Shown one piece after another: positions 1 through 7,780 of a stretch of DNA of 26,700 bases. The DNA is from CBIFWW01 sp966186435 (GTDB lineage: Bacteria > Pseudomonadota > Gammaproteobacteria > Enterobacterales > Enterobacteriaceae), in the NCBI GenBank assembly GCA_966186435.1, contig CBIFWW010000031.1:1-26700 (forward strand), in the 5' to 3' direction. The stretch's first letter is position 1; each line of letters starts with the position of its first letter. The notes beneath the pieces were generated by a model that was not told where the DNA came from, searched no databases, and saw nothing but the letters and a program-made list of their open reading frames with translations. Position numbers and translations under genes: made by a program.

Positions 1-385
1 GCACCTGCCAGAAGTGGTGCAGCTCCTCTTTAATCAGCAGCACCATGCTGTCGATCAGCAGGCGGCCCCAGGGATCGTCGGTCTGCGGCATCACACCTTT
101 GCCAATCTGCCGGTGCAGGGCGACAAAATCCGGCTCTGGCCCTTCACGGAAGGTGAAGGCCTCGTAAGGTTTGAGCCACTCAAGCAGCGTCTCGCTGCCG
201 GTCTTATCCGCCACGTACTTGCGGACCAGCAGCATCGCGGTCTGCGCGGCCTTCAGCTCGCACACCATATGGTCGGTCAGCAGCAGAGGCAGGTTGGCCG
301 GATCGCGGGCTTTGTCGATCCACGCCTGAGGCGTTGGGCAGTGCAGGAAAGTGTGTATCGGAGCGAGTATTTGGGCGTAGTCCAT
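1..385 (-). CDS. miaE: tRNA-(ms2io6A) hydroxylase MiaE, 5' part (gene runs off the window)
   Basis: The first 128 residues read on the minus strand as MiaE, the non-haem diiron enzyme that hydroxylates the isopentenyl group of ms2i6A37 in tRNAs. Visible family features are a conserved block around CELKAAQTAMLLVRKY (residues 42-57), LEWLKPYEAFTFREG (68-82) and the helix EELHHF (120-125), which carries metal ligands. The ATG at complement 383-385 is preceded by AAGGAA at a normal distance. The C-terminal part lies outside the window. It is downstream of rraB on the same strand with a 65-bp gap that contains an inverted repeat (399-422, arms GTGCGG/CCGCAC). E. coli K-12 lacks miaE while Salmonella and Klebsiella have it, from memory of the family. 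Confidence 0.93.
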   Translation of the reverse strand, partial: MDYAQILAPIHTFLHCPTPQAWIDKARDPANLPLLLTDHMVCELKAAQTAMLLVRKYVADKTGSETLLEWLKPYEAFTFREGPEPDFVALHRQIGKGVMPQTDDPWGRLLIDSMVLLIKEELHHFWQV

Positions 386-450
386 GGCGTTCCTTGCAGT
401 GCGGCAGCGGGCGCTACCGCACGCACAATCAAAGCGTGTTACCGAGTGAC

Positions 451-876
451 TTAATGGCGGGTGCCGTTATCATCTTCGTCGACGTAATCTTCGCCGTCTT
501 CGTCATCACCCTCTTCGCCGTTGGGATCCTCGTAGTAGGTACCCCAGCCGTCGTACTCAACTTCAAACTTCTCGGCCAGGTTCATCAGCTGCTCAACCTG
601 CGCATCGATCAGATCGGCATTCAGCGCGCATTCGCTCAGAATGTCGCAGCAGATCACGGTGTCACCCTCTTCTACTTCCAGCTCCTCCGGCTCGGTCACT
701 TCATAACCCATTTTGAACGCCTCTACCGCTACTTTCTCCAGCGTTTCAAAATCATCGGCAGAGAGATGATGCTCGATAGTGTAGAGCGCATCAGGATCGC
801 TACCGTCCTCCAGCAGCTCTTCAATAATCAGACGGGTCTCTTCACGCTGCTCTTCCAGATGTTCCTGGTTTGCCAT
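451..876 (-). CDS. rraB: Ribonuclease E inhibitor RraB
   Basis: This 141-residue protein is nearly identical to E. coli RraB (YjgD), a small acidic protein that binds RNase E and modulates its activity and degradosome composition. The core from residue 5 (HLEEQREETRLIIEELLEDG) to EYDGWGTYYEDPNGEE is the RraB family signature. The C-terminus is a strongly acidic tail of Asp and Glu residues. The start chosen is the ATG at complement 874-876, giving MANQEHLEEQ as in E. coli, with GAGGAA just upstream. A longer in-frame extension to 975 has no support and would run into the argI control region. It is divergent from argI across a ~160-bp gap and precedes miaE. Confidence 0.96.
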   Translation of the reverse strand: MANQEHLEEQREETRLIIEELLEDGSDPDALYTIEHHLSADDFETLEKVAVEAFKMGYEVTEPEELEVEEGDTVICCDILSECALNADLIDAQVEQLMNLAEKFEVEYDGWGTYYEDPNGEEGDDEDGEDYVDEDDNGTRH

Positions 877-974
877 AGGTTGTTCCTCATAATGTGCGGC
901 AGATACTCTTATTTTCACATACCGTTGCCAATGCCTCCACTCCTGACGGAAAAGATTTGTTGAACAGGGTTGCA

Positions 975-1013
975 AATGAATATTTAGACATATAAAGTGA
1001 ATTTTAATTCAAT
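975..1013 (+). promoter_or_regulatory. Tandem ARG boxes (ArgR operator) of argI
   Basis: Two 18-bp ArgR-type boxes lie at 975-992 (AATGAATATTTAGACATA) and 996-1013 (AGTGAATTTTAATTCAAT), separated by 3 bp, which is the canonical spacing for hexameric ArgR with arginine. The second box is the closer match to the TGAATnnnnATTCA core. They end 27 bp before the argI start. A TTGCAA at 970-975 with TAAAGT or TATAAA around 991-998 could be the overlapping promoter, so that ArgR binding would exclude RNA polymerase. The promoter call itself is tentative. Confidence 0.85.
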
Positions 1014-1040
1014 GATTGGCTTGAGCCATGTGAGGGAAAG

Positions 1041-2045
1041 ATGTCTGCGTTCTACCAGAAACACTTTTTAAAACTGCTCGACTTTACCCCTGCCGAAATT
1101 CACGCCCTGCTCCAGCTCGCCGCCCAGCTCAAAAAAGATAAAAAACAAGGCACTGAAGTACAGAAGCTGACTGGAAAAAACATCGCGCTCATCTTCGAAA
1201 AAGACTCTACCCGTACCCGATGCTCTTTCGAAGTTGCCGCCTATGATCAGGGCGCCCGGGTGACTTATCTGGGGCCGAGCGGCAGCCAGATTGGGCATAA
1301 AGAATCAATAAAAGACACCGCCCGGGTATTGGGCCGCATGTATGACGGCATCCAGTATCGCGGCCACGGCCAGGAAGTGGTGGAAACCCTGGCCCAATAT
1401 GCCGGGGTGCCGGTATGGAATGGCCTGACCAACGAGTACCATCCTACCCAGTTATTAGCGGATTTGCTTACCATGCAGGAACATCTGCCCGGTAAGACCT
1501 TGAGCGACATGGTGCTGGTCTACACCGGCGATGCCCGCAACAATATGGGTAACTCGATGCTGGAAGCGGCGGCATTAACCGGCCTCGATTTGCGCCTGGT
1601 GGCCCCGCAGGATTGTTGGCCTGAAGCGGCCCTGGTGGCAGAATGCCAGGCACTGGCGGCGCAGACCGGGGGCAAAATTACCCTGACGGAAGATATCGCC
1701 GCAGGGGTAAAAGATGCCGATTTTATTTATACCGACGTTTGGGTTTCTATGGGCGAAGCCAAAGAAAAATGGGCGGAACGTATTGCCCTGCTGCGGCCTT
1801 ATCAGGTGAATAGCCAGATGATGGCGCTGACCGGTAACCCGCAGGTGAAGTTCCTGCATTGCCTGCCCGCCTTTCACGATGATGAAACCACCCTCGGCCA
1901 GCAGATGGCGGCGCAGTACGGCTTTGAGAACGGCATGGAAGTCACCAATGAGGTGTTCGAATCCCCGGCTTCTATCGTGTTCGATCAGGCAGAAAACCGC
2001 ATGCATACTATCAAGGCAGTGATGGTGGCGACGCTGGCAAAGTAA
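1041..2045 (+). CDS. argI: Ornithine carbamoyltransferase (anabolic)
   Basis: This 334-residue enzyme makes citrulline from ornithine and carbamoyl phosphate, step six of arginine synthesis, and acts as a cytoplasmic trimer. It shows the carbamoyl-phosphate loop STRTR (56-60), HPTQ (134-137), the ornithine-site SMG loop (236-238) and HCLPAFHD (273-280). It matches E. coli ArgI almost residue for residue in length and core. The ATG follows TGAGGGAAAG. The double ARG box upstream indicates ArgR repression. Argument for argI over argF: the genome position next to rraB and pyrBI. It sits directly before pyrBI without the yjgH/bdcAR genes found there in E. coli K-12. Confidence 0.97.
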   Translation: MSAFYQKHFLKLLDFTPAEIHALLQLAAQLKKDKKQGTEVQKLTGKNIALIFEKDSTRTRCSFEVAAYDQGARVTYLGPSGSQIGHKESIKDTARVLGRMYDGIQYRGHGQEVVETLAQYAGVPVWNGLTNEYHPTQLLADLLTMQEHLPGKTLSDMVLVYTGDARNNMGNSMLEAAALTGLDLRLVAPQDCWPEAALVAECQALAAQTGGKITLTEDIAAGVKDADFIYTDVWVSMGEAKEKWAERIALLRPYQVNSQMMALTGNPQVKFLHCLPAFHDDETTLGQQMAAQYGFENGMEVTNEVFESPASIVFDQAENRMHTIKAVMVATLAK

Positions 2046-2090
2046 CCGGGGCAACCGATTGCAAATCGCAATAAATGTGCGTAATAGCCC

Positions 2091-2118
2091 TTGATGAACC
2101 CTCCCAGGTGGGTATAAT
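2091..2118 (+). promoter_or_regulatory. pyrBI promoter
   Basis: TTGATG (2091-2096) and a perfect TATAAT (2113-2118) are separated by 16 bp, 25 bp before the leader peptide start. Layout and hexamers match the main E. coli pyrBI promoter. The initial transcribed region is expected just downstream near 2125. Confidence 0.85.
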
Positions 2119-2143
2119 GCGCCACAATTTGCCGGGAGGAAGC

Positions 2144-2251
2144 ATGGTTCACAGCACTGGACAATTGGCCGTCAACTGCCGCCTGAAATCAGGCGTGGCG
2201 CTGCCGTTTTCCTTCCCGCAGCCATCCCTATTCTGTAAGGCCCCTCATTGA
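2144..2251 (+). CDS. pyrL: pyrBI leader peptide PyrL
   Basis: A 35-codon ORF starts with ATG after CGGGAGGAAGC, a strong ribosome site, and ends at TGA 2249-2251 inside the terminator hairpin. It begins MVHSTGQLAV and contains LPFSFPQP, encoded over the pyrimidine-rich stretch. In E. coli a 44-residue PyrL is translated by a ribosome that keeps pace with RNA polymerase when UTP is low and disrupts the attenuator. The same geometry exists here: start, pause hairpin, T-rich stretch and stop within the attenuator. The sequence and length differ from E. coli, as expected where coupling rather than peptide sequence matters. Confidence 0.85.
   Translation: MVHSTGQLAVNCRLKSGVALPFSFPQPSLFCKAPH
2180..2195 (+). 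other. Transcription-pause hairpin in the pyrBI leader
   Basis: A perfect inverted repeat CGCCTGA-AA-TCAGGCG lies inside pyrL, followed by CCGTTTTCCTTCCC. In E. coli a pause hairpin with a following U-rich cluster makes polymerase stop when UTP is scarce. Position and form match that role. The role is inferred. Confidence 0.65.
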
Positions 2252-2264
2252 GGGGCTTTTTTTT
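2240..2264 (+). terminator. pyrBI attenuator (intrinsic terminator)
   Basis: A GC-rich hairpin (2240-2256, arms GCCCCTCA and TGAGGGGC) is followed by eight T residues (2257-2264). The pyrL stop codon is within it and pyrB starts 41 bp further on. This is the UTP-controlled attenuator position known from E. coli. Confidence 0.93.
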
Positions 2265-2304
2265 GCCCAAATTTTGCCTGGCCGGACGTGATAAAGGAGA
2301 TTAC

Positions 2305-3240
2305 ATGAGCAACCCCTTGTACCAAAAACACATCATTTCCATTAATGACCTGAACCGTGAGGAGCTGGAGTTGGTGCTCGCCACGGCAGCCAAACTGAAG
2401 GCCAATCCCCAGCCGGAACTGCTGACGCACAAAGTGATCGCCAGCTGCTTCTTCGAAGCCTCTACCCGTACCCGCCTCTCCTTTGAAACCGCCATCCACC
2501 GTCTGGGGGCGTCGGTAGTAGGGTTTTCCGACAGCAGCAACACCTCGCTGGGCAAAAAAGGGGAAACCCTGGCGGATACTATTTCGGTGATTAGCACCTA
2601 CGTGGATGCCATCGTGATGCGCCATCCGCAGGAAGGGGCCGCTCGCCTGGCGACAGAGTTCTCCGGTGGTATCCCGGTGGTGAATGCCGGTGACGGGGCC
2701 AACCAGCACCCAACCCAAACCCTGCTGGATCTGTTCACTATCCGCGAAACCCAGGGCCGCCTGGAGAACGTGAATATCGCCATGGTGGGGGATCTGAAAT
2801 ATGGCCGCACCGTGCATTCCCTGGCCCAGGCCCTGGCGAAGTTTAGCGGCAACCGCTTCTACTTTATCGCCCCGCCAGCCCTGGCAATGCCGCAGTACAT
2901 CCTCGATATGCTGGATGAGAAAGGTATCCAATGGAGCCAGCACGCCACTATTGAAGAGGTGATGCCGCAAGTGGATATTCTGTATATGACCCGGGTACAG
3001 AAAGAGCGCCTTGACCCATCGGAATATGCCAACGTTAAAGCCCAATTTGTACTGCGCGCCGCCGATTTAGCTAAGGCTCGCGACAATATGAAAGTGCTGC
3101 ACCCGCTACCGCGTATTGATGAGATCACCACCGATGTGGATAGCACCCCTCACGCCTGGTATTTCCAACAGGCGGGGAACGGGATTTTTGCGCGCCAGGC
3201 CCTACTGGCGTTGGTATTGAACCACGACGTTGCACTGTAA
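2305..3240 (+). CDS. pyrB: Aspartate carbamoyltransferase, catalytic chain
   Basis: This 311-residue chain, the same length as E. coli PyrB, condenses carbamoyl phosphate and aspartate in the committed step of pyrimidine synthesis. Key residues visible are STRTR (53-57), Lys84 in the SLGKKGE loop, HPTQ (135-138), and HPLPR near the C-terminus. The start is the ATG at 2305 (MSNPLYQKHI) after AAAGGAG. An upstream in-frame start would begin inside the attenuator and is rejected. pyrI follows after 9 bp, so both chains are made from one mRNA for the c6r6 holoenzyme. Expression should follow UTP through the leader. Confidence 0.97.
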   Translation: MSNPLYQKHIISINDLNREELELVLATAAKLKANPQPELLTHKVIASCFFEASTRTRLSFETAIHRLGASVVGFSDSSNTSLGKKGETLADTISVISTYVDAIVMRHPQEGAARLATEFSGGIPVVNAGDGANQHPTQTLLDLFTIRETQGRLENVNIAMVGDLKYGRTVHSLAQALAKFSGNRFYFIAPPALAMPQYILDMLDEKGIQWSQHATIEEVMPQVDILYMTRVQKERLDPSEYANVKAQFVLRAADLAKARDNMKVLHPLPRIDEITTDVDSTPHAWYFQQAGNGIFARQALLALVLNHDVAL

Positions 3241-3249
3241 GGAGGGGTT

Positions 3250-3711
3250 ATGACACAGGATAATAAACTACAGGTTGAAGCCATTAAACGCGGCACCGTT
3301 ATCGACCATATCCCGGCCCACGTGGGTTTTAAATTACTGAGCCTATTCCGCCTGACGGAAACCGACCAGCGCATCACCATCGGCCTGAATCTGCCTTCCG
3401 GCGAAATGGGCCGTAAAGACCTGATTAAAATCGAAAACACTTTCCTGACCGATGAGCAGGTTAACCAGCTGGCGCTGTATGCCCCTCACGCTACGGTAAA
3501 CCGTATCGACGACTATGATGTGGTGGGGAAAAGCTCCCCGAGCCTGCCGGAGCATATCGAGAAAGTGCTGGTGTGCCCAAACAGCAACTGCATCAGCCGC
3601 AGCGAGCCGGTGAACTCCAGCTTTACCGTGAAACAACGGGCGCAGGACATCAGCCTGAAATGCAAATACTGTGAGAAAGAGTTCTCTCATCAAGTGGTGC
3701 TGGCGGGTTAA
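3250..3711 (+). CDS. pyrI: Aspartate carbamoyltransferase, regulatory chain
   Basis: This 153-residue protein has the N-terminal allosteric domain that binds ATP, CTP and UTP, and a C-terminal zinc domain. The zinc cysteines are at 109, 114, 138 and 141, exactly the E. coli positions. Early residues LQVEAIKRGTVIDHIPAHVG match the nucleotide site region. GGAGGGGTT lies directly before the ATG. It is co-transcribed with pyrB. Confidence 0.97.
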   Translation: MTQDNKLQVEAIKRGTVIDHIPAHVGFKLLSLFRLTETDQRITIGLNLPSGEMGRKDLIKIENTFLTDEQVNQLALYAPHATVNRIDDYDVVGKSSPSLPEHIEKVLVCPNSNCISRSEPVNSSFTVKQRAQDISLKCKYCEKEFSHQVVLAG

Positions 3712-3715
3712 TCCT

Positions 3716-3744
3716 CTGGCAATGGGCCACCGGCTCCTTATAAT
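3716..3744 (+). promoter_or_regulatory. Probable ridA promoter
   Basis: CTGGCA (3716-3721) and a perfect TATAAT (3739-3744) are 17 bp apart, in the 89-bp gap between pyrI and ridA. This would give a transcript starting near 3752. Read-through from pyrBI is also possible because no clear terminator follows pyrI. Confidence 0.65.
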
Positions 3745-3800
3745 AGTCTGGAACTTTTTTTGCCGCCTACGGGCGGGCAATAACGATTTCAGGAGAGAAT

Positions 3801-4187
3801 ATGTCAGGCATTATTAATACAGAAAACGCCCCTGCCGCTATCGGCCCATATGTTCAGGCCGTTGATCTGGGCAACATGGTGATCACCTCCGGGCAGATCC
3901 CGGTTTGCCCGAAAACCGGCACCGTTGCCGATGACGTCGCCGCTCAGGCGCGCCAGTCTCTGGACAACGTGAAAGCCATTATCGAAGCCGCTGGCCTGAA
4001 AGTGGGCGATATCGTGAAAACCACCGTTTTCGTGAAAGATCTCAATGATTTCGCCACCGTTAACGCCACTTATGAAGCCTTCTTCAATGAGCATAACGCC
4101 AGCTTCCCGGCGCGTTCTTGCGTGGAAGTGGCCCGTCTGCCAAAAGACGTGAAGATCGAAATCGAAGCCATCGCGGTACGCCGCTAA
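3801..4187 (+). CDS. ridA: Enamine/imine deaminase RidA
   Basis: This 128-residue protein of the YjgF/YER057c/UK114 family hydrolyses reactive enamine/imine intermediates such as 2-aminoacrylate released by PLP enzymes. Family residues Arg105 and Cys107 (FPARSCVEV) and Glu120 are present. Sequence and length are close to E. coli RidA. The ATG follows AGGAGAGAAT. It lies downstream of pyrBI and ends in a strong terminator at 4195-4224. Confidence 0.97.
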   Translation: MSGIINTENAPAAIGPYVQAVDLGNMVITSGQIPVCPKTGTVADDVAAQARQSLDNVKAIIEAAGLKVGDIVKTTVFVKDLNDFATVNATYEAFFNEHNASFPARSCVEVARLPKDVKIEIEAIAVRR

Positions 4188-4194
4188 GCTTACT

Positions 4195-4224
4195 GGCCCG
4201 GCAGTGCGCCGGGCCTGTTTTTTT
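4195..4224 (+). terminator. ridA intrinsic terminator
   Basis: Hairpin with arms GGCCCGGC (4195-4202) and GCCGGGCC (4208-4215), followed by TGTTTTTTT. It separates ridA from the convergent mgtA gene. The 68 bp between it and the mgtA stop hold nothing recognisable. Confidence 0.92.
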
Positions 4225-4292
4225 CACTCCTACACCGCCGCCATCGTTAGCTCATCCCATAAAATAAACTTCACATCTCGCCACAAAGTAGA

Positions 4293-7004
4293 TTATTGCC
4301 AGCCGTAGCGGCGGGCATAAATACCTTTTACCGCCTGAGTCAGGGCCATATAACCGCCGAGGATCGCCACCAGCCACGGGAAGTAGCTGAGCGGCAGCGC
4401 CTGGAGTTGCAGGTACCCCGCCAGCGGCGAGAACGGCAACGCGATCCCCAGCACCATCACAATCCCGGTCATCAGGATCAGCGGCCAGGCGGCGCGGCTT
4501 TGCAGGAACGGGATACGCCGGGTGCGGATCATATGGACGATCAGGGTCTGGGACAGCAGCCCCACCACAAACCAGCCGCTCTGGAACAGGGTCTGATGTT
4601 CCGGGGTATTAGCATGGAACACAAACCACATCAGGCAGAAGGTCAGGATGTCGAAGATCGAACTGAGCGGCCCGAAGAACACCATAAAGCGCCCGAGATC
4701 CGCCGGGTTCCAGCGCTGCGGCTTTTGGATTTGTTCGTCATCCACGTTATCGAGGGGGATAGCAACCTGGGACACATCGTACATCAGGTTTTGGATCAGC
4801 AAATGCAGCGGCAGCATCGGCAGGAATGGCAAGAAGGCACTCGCCACCAGCACGCTGAACACATTGCCGAAGTTCGAGCTGGCGGTCATTTTGATGTACT
4901 TCAGCATGTTGCTAAAAGTACGGCGGCCTTCAATCACCCCCTCCTCCAGCACCATCAGGCTTTTTTCCAATAGGATGATATCGGCCGCTTCCCGGGCAAT
5001 ATCCACCGCCCCATCCACGGAAATCCCGATATCCGCCGCCCGCAGTGCCGGGGCATCATTGATGCCGTCGCCCATAAAGCCCACCACGTGGCCTTCGGCC
5101 CGCAGCAGCCGGACAATACGTTCCTTGTGCAGTGGGGTCAGCCGGGCAAATAGCGTGGTGGTTTTCGCCAGTGCTGCCAGTTGGCCGTCGCTCATCGCGT
5201 CGAGGCTGCTGCCCACCACCGGCTCCCCGGCATCCAGGCCCACTTCCCGGCACACTTTGGCCGCCACCAGCTCGCTATCGCCGGTCAAAATTTTGACGCT
5301 GATGCCGCTGGCTTTCAGGGCTTTCAACGCCGGGGCGGTGGTTTCCTTCGGTGGATCGAGGAAGGCGATGTAGCCTTCGAGGATCAGGTCGGACTCATCC
5401 ACCCGGCCATAGTCTTCACTACGGGCCGGTAGCAGACGGGTTGCCACCGCCACCACCCGCAATCCCTGGCGGTTTTGATCGTCAGTCACCTGGCGGATAC
5501 GTTGCAGCATGGCGGCATTCAGCGGCACCACCTCTTCCCCCTGGCGCACCTGGGAGCAGACGTTAAGCACTTCCTGCAAGGCCCCTTTGCAGATCAGCTG
5601 GTGGACATCGGCGTTTTCCGCCACTACCACCGACATCCGGCGGCGCTCAAAGTCGAAGGGGATTTCATCCACTTTTTGCCAGCGGCGGGAGGCCTGACGG
5701 GCGTGGTCGGCATCCACCCCTTCCAGCACCGCGGTATCCAGCAAGTTTTTCAGCCCGGTCTGGTAGTGGCTGTTAAGCCAGGCGGTTTCCAGCACCCGGG
5801 CGCTCTCGTTGCCGAAGATATCGGTGTGGTTTTCCAGCACGATTTTGTCCTGGGTCAGGGTGCCGGTCTTATCGGTGCACAGCACATCCATAGCCCCGAA
5901 GTTCTGGATAGCATCGAGGTGTTTAACGATCACTTTTTGTTTAGAGAGTTTGACCGCGCCACGGGCTAGAGTTGAAGTGACGATCATCGGCAACATTTCC
6001 GGGGTCAAGCCGACTGCCACGGACAGCGCAAACAGGGCCGCTTCCCACCAGTCCCCTTTGGTGTAGCCATTGATCAGCAACACGATGGGGGTCATCACTA
6101 TCATAAAGCGGATCAACAGCATACTGACCCGGGAGATCCCCTTCTGGAAGGCGTTGGGTTCGTTTTCCTGGCGGTTAACACGGCCGGCCAACTGACCAAA
6201 CCAGGTATTGCCGCCAGTGGCGATCACCATGGCATGGGCGGTACCGCTCACCACATTAGTGCCCATAAAGCACAGGGTGTCGCTTTCCAGCGGGTTAGTT
6301 TGATCCGGCTCGCGGGTGGTGCTGACTTTCTCTACCGGCAGGGATTCGCCAGTGAGAGAGGCCTGGGCCACAAACAGATCCCGGGCCTGTAACACCCGCA
6401 GATCCGCCGGAATCATATCCCCCGCCGCCAGCTTAACGATATCCCCAGGCACCAGATCTTCACCGGGGATCTCCAGGAAGCGATACTCCCCCTGTTGGTT
6501 GATTACTCGCAGCACCGTCACCTTATTGGTCACCATGGCTTTTAAGGCATCTGCTGCCTTGGTGGAACGGGCTTCCTGAATGAAGTTCAGCAGGGTGGAG
6601 ATAATCACCATCAGGGCGATAACCCCGGCGGCAAAGAGATCTTCCGTGGAGTAGGAGATGATTGCCAGCACCGTTAACAACAGGTTGAAGGGGTTACGGT
6701 AGCAGCTCCACAGATGCACCCACCACGGGGAGGGCTTCTGGCCCGGGATCTGGTTCAGGCCGTATTTTTCGGTGGCCTCCTCGATCTCCATCGCATTTAG
6801 CCCTTCCGGGTGGCTGTTGAATTCAAGGTACATTGCGCCTTCGCTGGCGCGGGCATACTTCAGGCACTGGCGGGACAGGCTTTCCGGGATATCCGCACTG
6901 GCGATGTTGCTGCTGTCTGGCATCAGATCGCGCTGGACTAAACGGCGCGGCAGGTGGCGGCTGAGCTGTGCAAACAGCTGCCGGGCTAGGGTATTAAATT
7001 GCAT
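4293..7004 (-). CDS. mgtA: Magnesium-importing P-type ATPase MgtA
   Basis: This 903-residue P3B-type ATPase of the inner membrane imports Mg2+. It shows the actuator motif TGES (218-221), the transmembrane motif LTPEMLP (333-339), the phosphorylation site DKTGTLT (378-384, Asp378), the nucleotide-domain KGAL (473-476), MGDGINDAP (644-652), and a C-terminal bundle of membrane helices ending RRYGWQ as in E. coli. It is about five residues longer than E. coli MgtA at the N-terminus. The ATG at complement 7002-7004 has GAGGAA upstream. The long leader and PhoP box upstream indicate control by PhoPQ and by intracellular Mg2+ and proline through leader RNA. Confidence 0.97.
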   Translation of the reverse strand: MQFNTLARQLFAQLSRHLPRRLVQRDLMPDSSNIASADIPESLSRQCLKYARASEGAMYLEFNSHPEGLNAMEIEEATEKYGLNQIPGQKPSPWWVHLWSCYRNPFNLLLTVLAIISYSTEDLFAAGVIALMVIISTLLNFIQEARSTKAADALKAMVTNKVTVLRVINQQGEYRFLEIPGEDLVPGDIVKLAAGDMIPADLRVLQARDLFVAQASLTGESLPVEKVSTTREPDQTNPLESDTLCFMGTNVVSGTAHAMVIATGGNTWFGQLAGRVNRQENEPNAFQKGISRVSMLLIRFMIVMTPIVLLINGYTKGDWWEAALFALSVAVGLTPEMLPMIVTSTLARGAVKLSKQKVIVKHLDAIQNFGAMDVLCTDKTGTLTQDKIVLENHTDIFGNESARVLETAWLNSHYQTGLKNLLDTAVLEGVDADHARQASRRWQKVDEIPFDFERRRMSVVVAENADVHQLICKGALQEVLNVCSQVRQGEEVVPLNAAMLQRIRQVTDDQNRQGLRVVAVATRLLPARSEDYGRVDESDLILEGYIAFLDPPKETTAPALKALKASGISVKILTGDSELVAAKVCREVGLDAGEPVVGSSLDAMSDGQLAALAKTTTLFARLTPLHKERIVRLLRAEGHVVGFMGDGINDAPALRAADIGISVDGAVDIAREAADIILLEKSLMVLEEGVIEGRRTFSNMLKYIKMTASSNFGNVFSVLVASAFLPFLPMLPLHLLIQNLMYDVSQVAIPLDNVDDEQIQKPQRWNPADLGRFMVFFGPLSSIFDILTFCLMWFVFHANTPEHQTLFQSGWFVVGLLSQTLIVHMIRTRRIPFLQSRAAWPLILMTGIVMVLGIALPFSPLAGYLQLQALPLSYFPWLVAILGGYMALTQAVKGIYARRYGWQ

Positions 7005-7275
7005 ATAACGTTCCTCAGCGCCTCATTCACATGAGTCGCTTTAGCCAAGGGCGTGGCAAGGCCGTACCCGCAGGCACTCACATTTTTGGCAGGAACCTGG
7101 TGGCTCCGCCTTCCTCCGCAGGAAAGCAGGCACCAAAAAGAAGGGGCAGCTTACCGGCGGCTAAAACTCAACATTGGGTGAGGGTTGGGATCAGGGTCCA
7201 TCTTTGCCTCCGGTAGTTAGGGGGGTGAAAACGCGGTGGATAATAATAGATACCCACAAAAATTATCACAGTAAT
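7005..7275 (-). ncRNA. mgtA 5' leader (Mg2+/proline-responsive RNA)
   Basis: About 270 nt separate the predicted start of transcription from the mgtA ATG, close to the 264-nt mgtA leader of Salmonella and E. coli. It carries mgtL near its 5' end and then inverted repeats, including a long-range pair (7133-7139 with 7083-7089, CCAAAAA/TTTTTGG) enclosing GC-rich stems. In Salmonella the leader folds alternatively with Mg2+ and mgtL translation, and Rho ends transcription in high Mg2+. That mechanism here is inferred from layout. I did not fold the RNA. Confidence 0.75.
7151..7201 (-). CDS. mgtL: mgtA leader peptide MgtL
   Basis: A 16-codon ORF on the minus strand encodes MDPDPNPHPMLSFSRR. It begins with the alternating proline pattern of E. 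coli MgtL (MEPDPTPLP..., from memory) with prolines at 3, 5, 7 and 9, while the C-terminal half is different. The ATG at complement 7199-7201 has GGAGGCAAAG just upstream, a strong ribosome site. It starts about 75 nt into the predicted mgtA transcript. In Salmonella and E. coli slow translation of the proline codons, or early ribosome drop-off at low Mg2+, lets transcription run into mgtA. Confidence 0.88.
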   Translation of the reverse strand: MDPDPNPHPMLSFSRR

Positions 7276-7281
7276 AGGGCC

Positions 7282-7316
7282 ATCTTAGCTGCCGGTTCCT
7301 AAACCAGCTTTAAACC
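7282..7316 (-). promoter_or_regulatory. PhoP box and -10 element of mgtA
   Basis: On the minus strand a perfect PhoP direct repeat GGTTTA-AAGCT-GGTTTA occupies complement 7300-7316. Twelve bases downstream lies TAAGAT (complement 7282-7287) as -10, the spacing expected where PhoP replaces a -35 element. Start of transcription would be near 7275. Confidence 0.92.
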
Positions 7317-7349
7317 AGCGCCATAACCCGGCCAACAGCACCAGCTCAC

Positions 7350-7673
7350 CCCACGCCCGGCCTGGCTATGGCCCAGGGCTATGCCCATGTGCAGGAGGTA
7401 TTAGCACCGGATACCAGCGCACTGGTGTGTGCCACCGACACCCTGGCTATCGGCGCCAGTAAATACCTGCAACAACAGCTTAATCTCCAGTTGGCGAGCG
7501 TCGGGGCCACCCCGTTAATACAATTCCTGCACCCGGAAATCCTGTCAGTAGACCCAGGCTATGGCGAAGCAGGCACCCGTGCTGCGGCCCAACTGATCGC
7601 CCAAATAACCCGGGATCATCCCGTTGAACAGCTGATGATCCCGGCGCGCATCACCCCACAGGTTACCCGCTAA
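7350..7673 (+). pseudogene. treR: 3' fragment of treR (trehalose repressor)
   Basis: The reading frame from about 7350 encodes PGLAMAQGYAHV... ALVCATDTLAIGASKYLQQQ ... LASVGATPLIQFLHPEI...VDPGYGEAG, which matches the C-terminal ~100 residues of TreR, a LacI/GalR-family repressor that binds trehalose-6-phosphate. The DNA-binding domain and most of the effector domain (roughly the first 200 residues of ~315) are gone. In frame, a TAA at 7311-7313 lies upstream, overlapping the mgtA PhoP box region. The deletion therefore removed the treR 5' end and stopped short of the divergent mgtA promoter. The remaining frame has no internal stop, which suggests a fairly recent loss. It cannot act as a repressor. 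Confidence 0.88.
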
Positions 7674-7715
7674 ATCCCGCCAGACTGGTTAAAATTTGTG
7701 ATCCTCGCCGCGCTT

Positions 7716-7729
7716 CGGTAACGTTCCCG
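7716..7729 (+). promoter_or_regulatory. Relic TreR operator upstream of the treB scar
   Basis: CGGTAACGTTCCCG differs by one base from the palindrome CGGGAACGTTCCCG, which I recall as the TreR operator of E. coli treBC. It lies 52 bp before the treB start codon remnant, the expected place. A CRP-like half site TGTGA occurs at 7697-7701. With treR broken this site should have no local regulator. Confidence 0.6.
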
Positions 7730-7780
7730 GTTAGACTCCCGAGCGACATTATTCCCCCTTACCCTACGCCTCGGGATCTT

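Noticed and set aside
877..975. N-terminal extension of RraB
   Set aside because: It runs into the argI operator region, is not in E. coli RraB, and the inner ATG has a good ribosome site.
2248..2304. Extended start for pyrB
   Set aside because: It would begin within the attenuator hairpin. The ATG at 2305 matches PyrB and has AAAGGAG.
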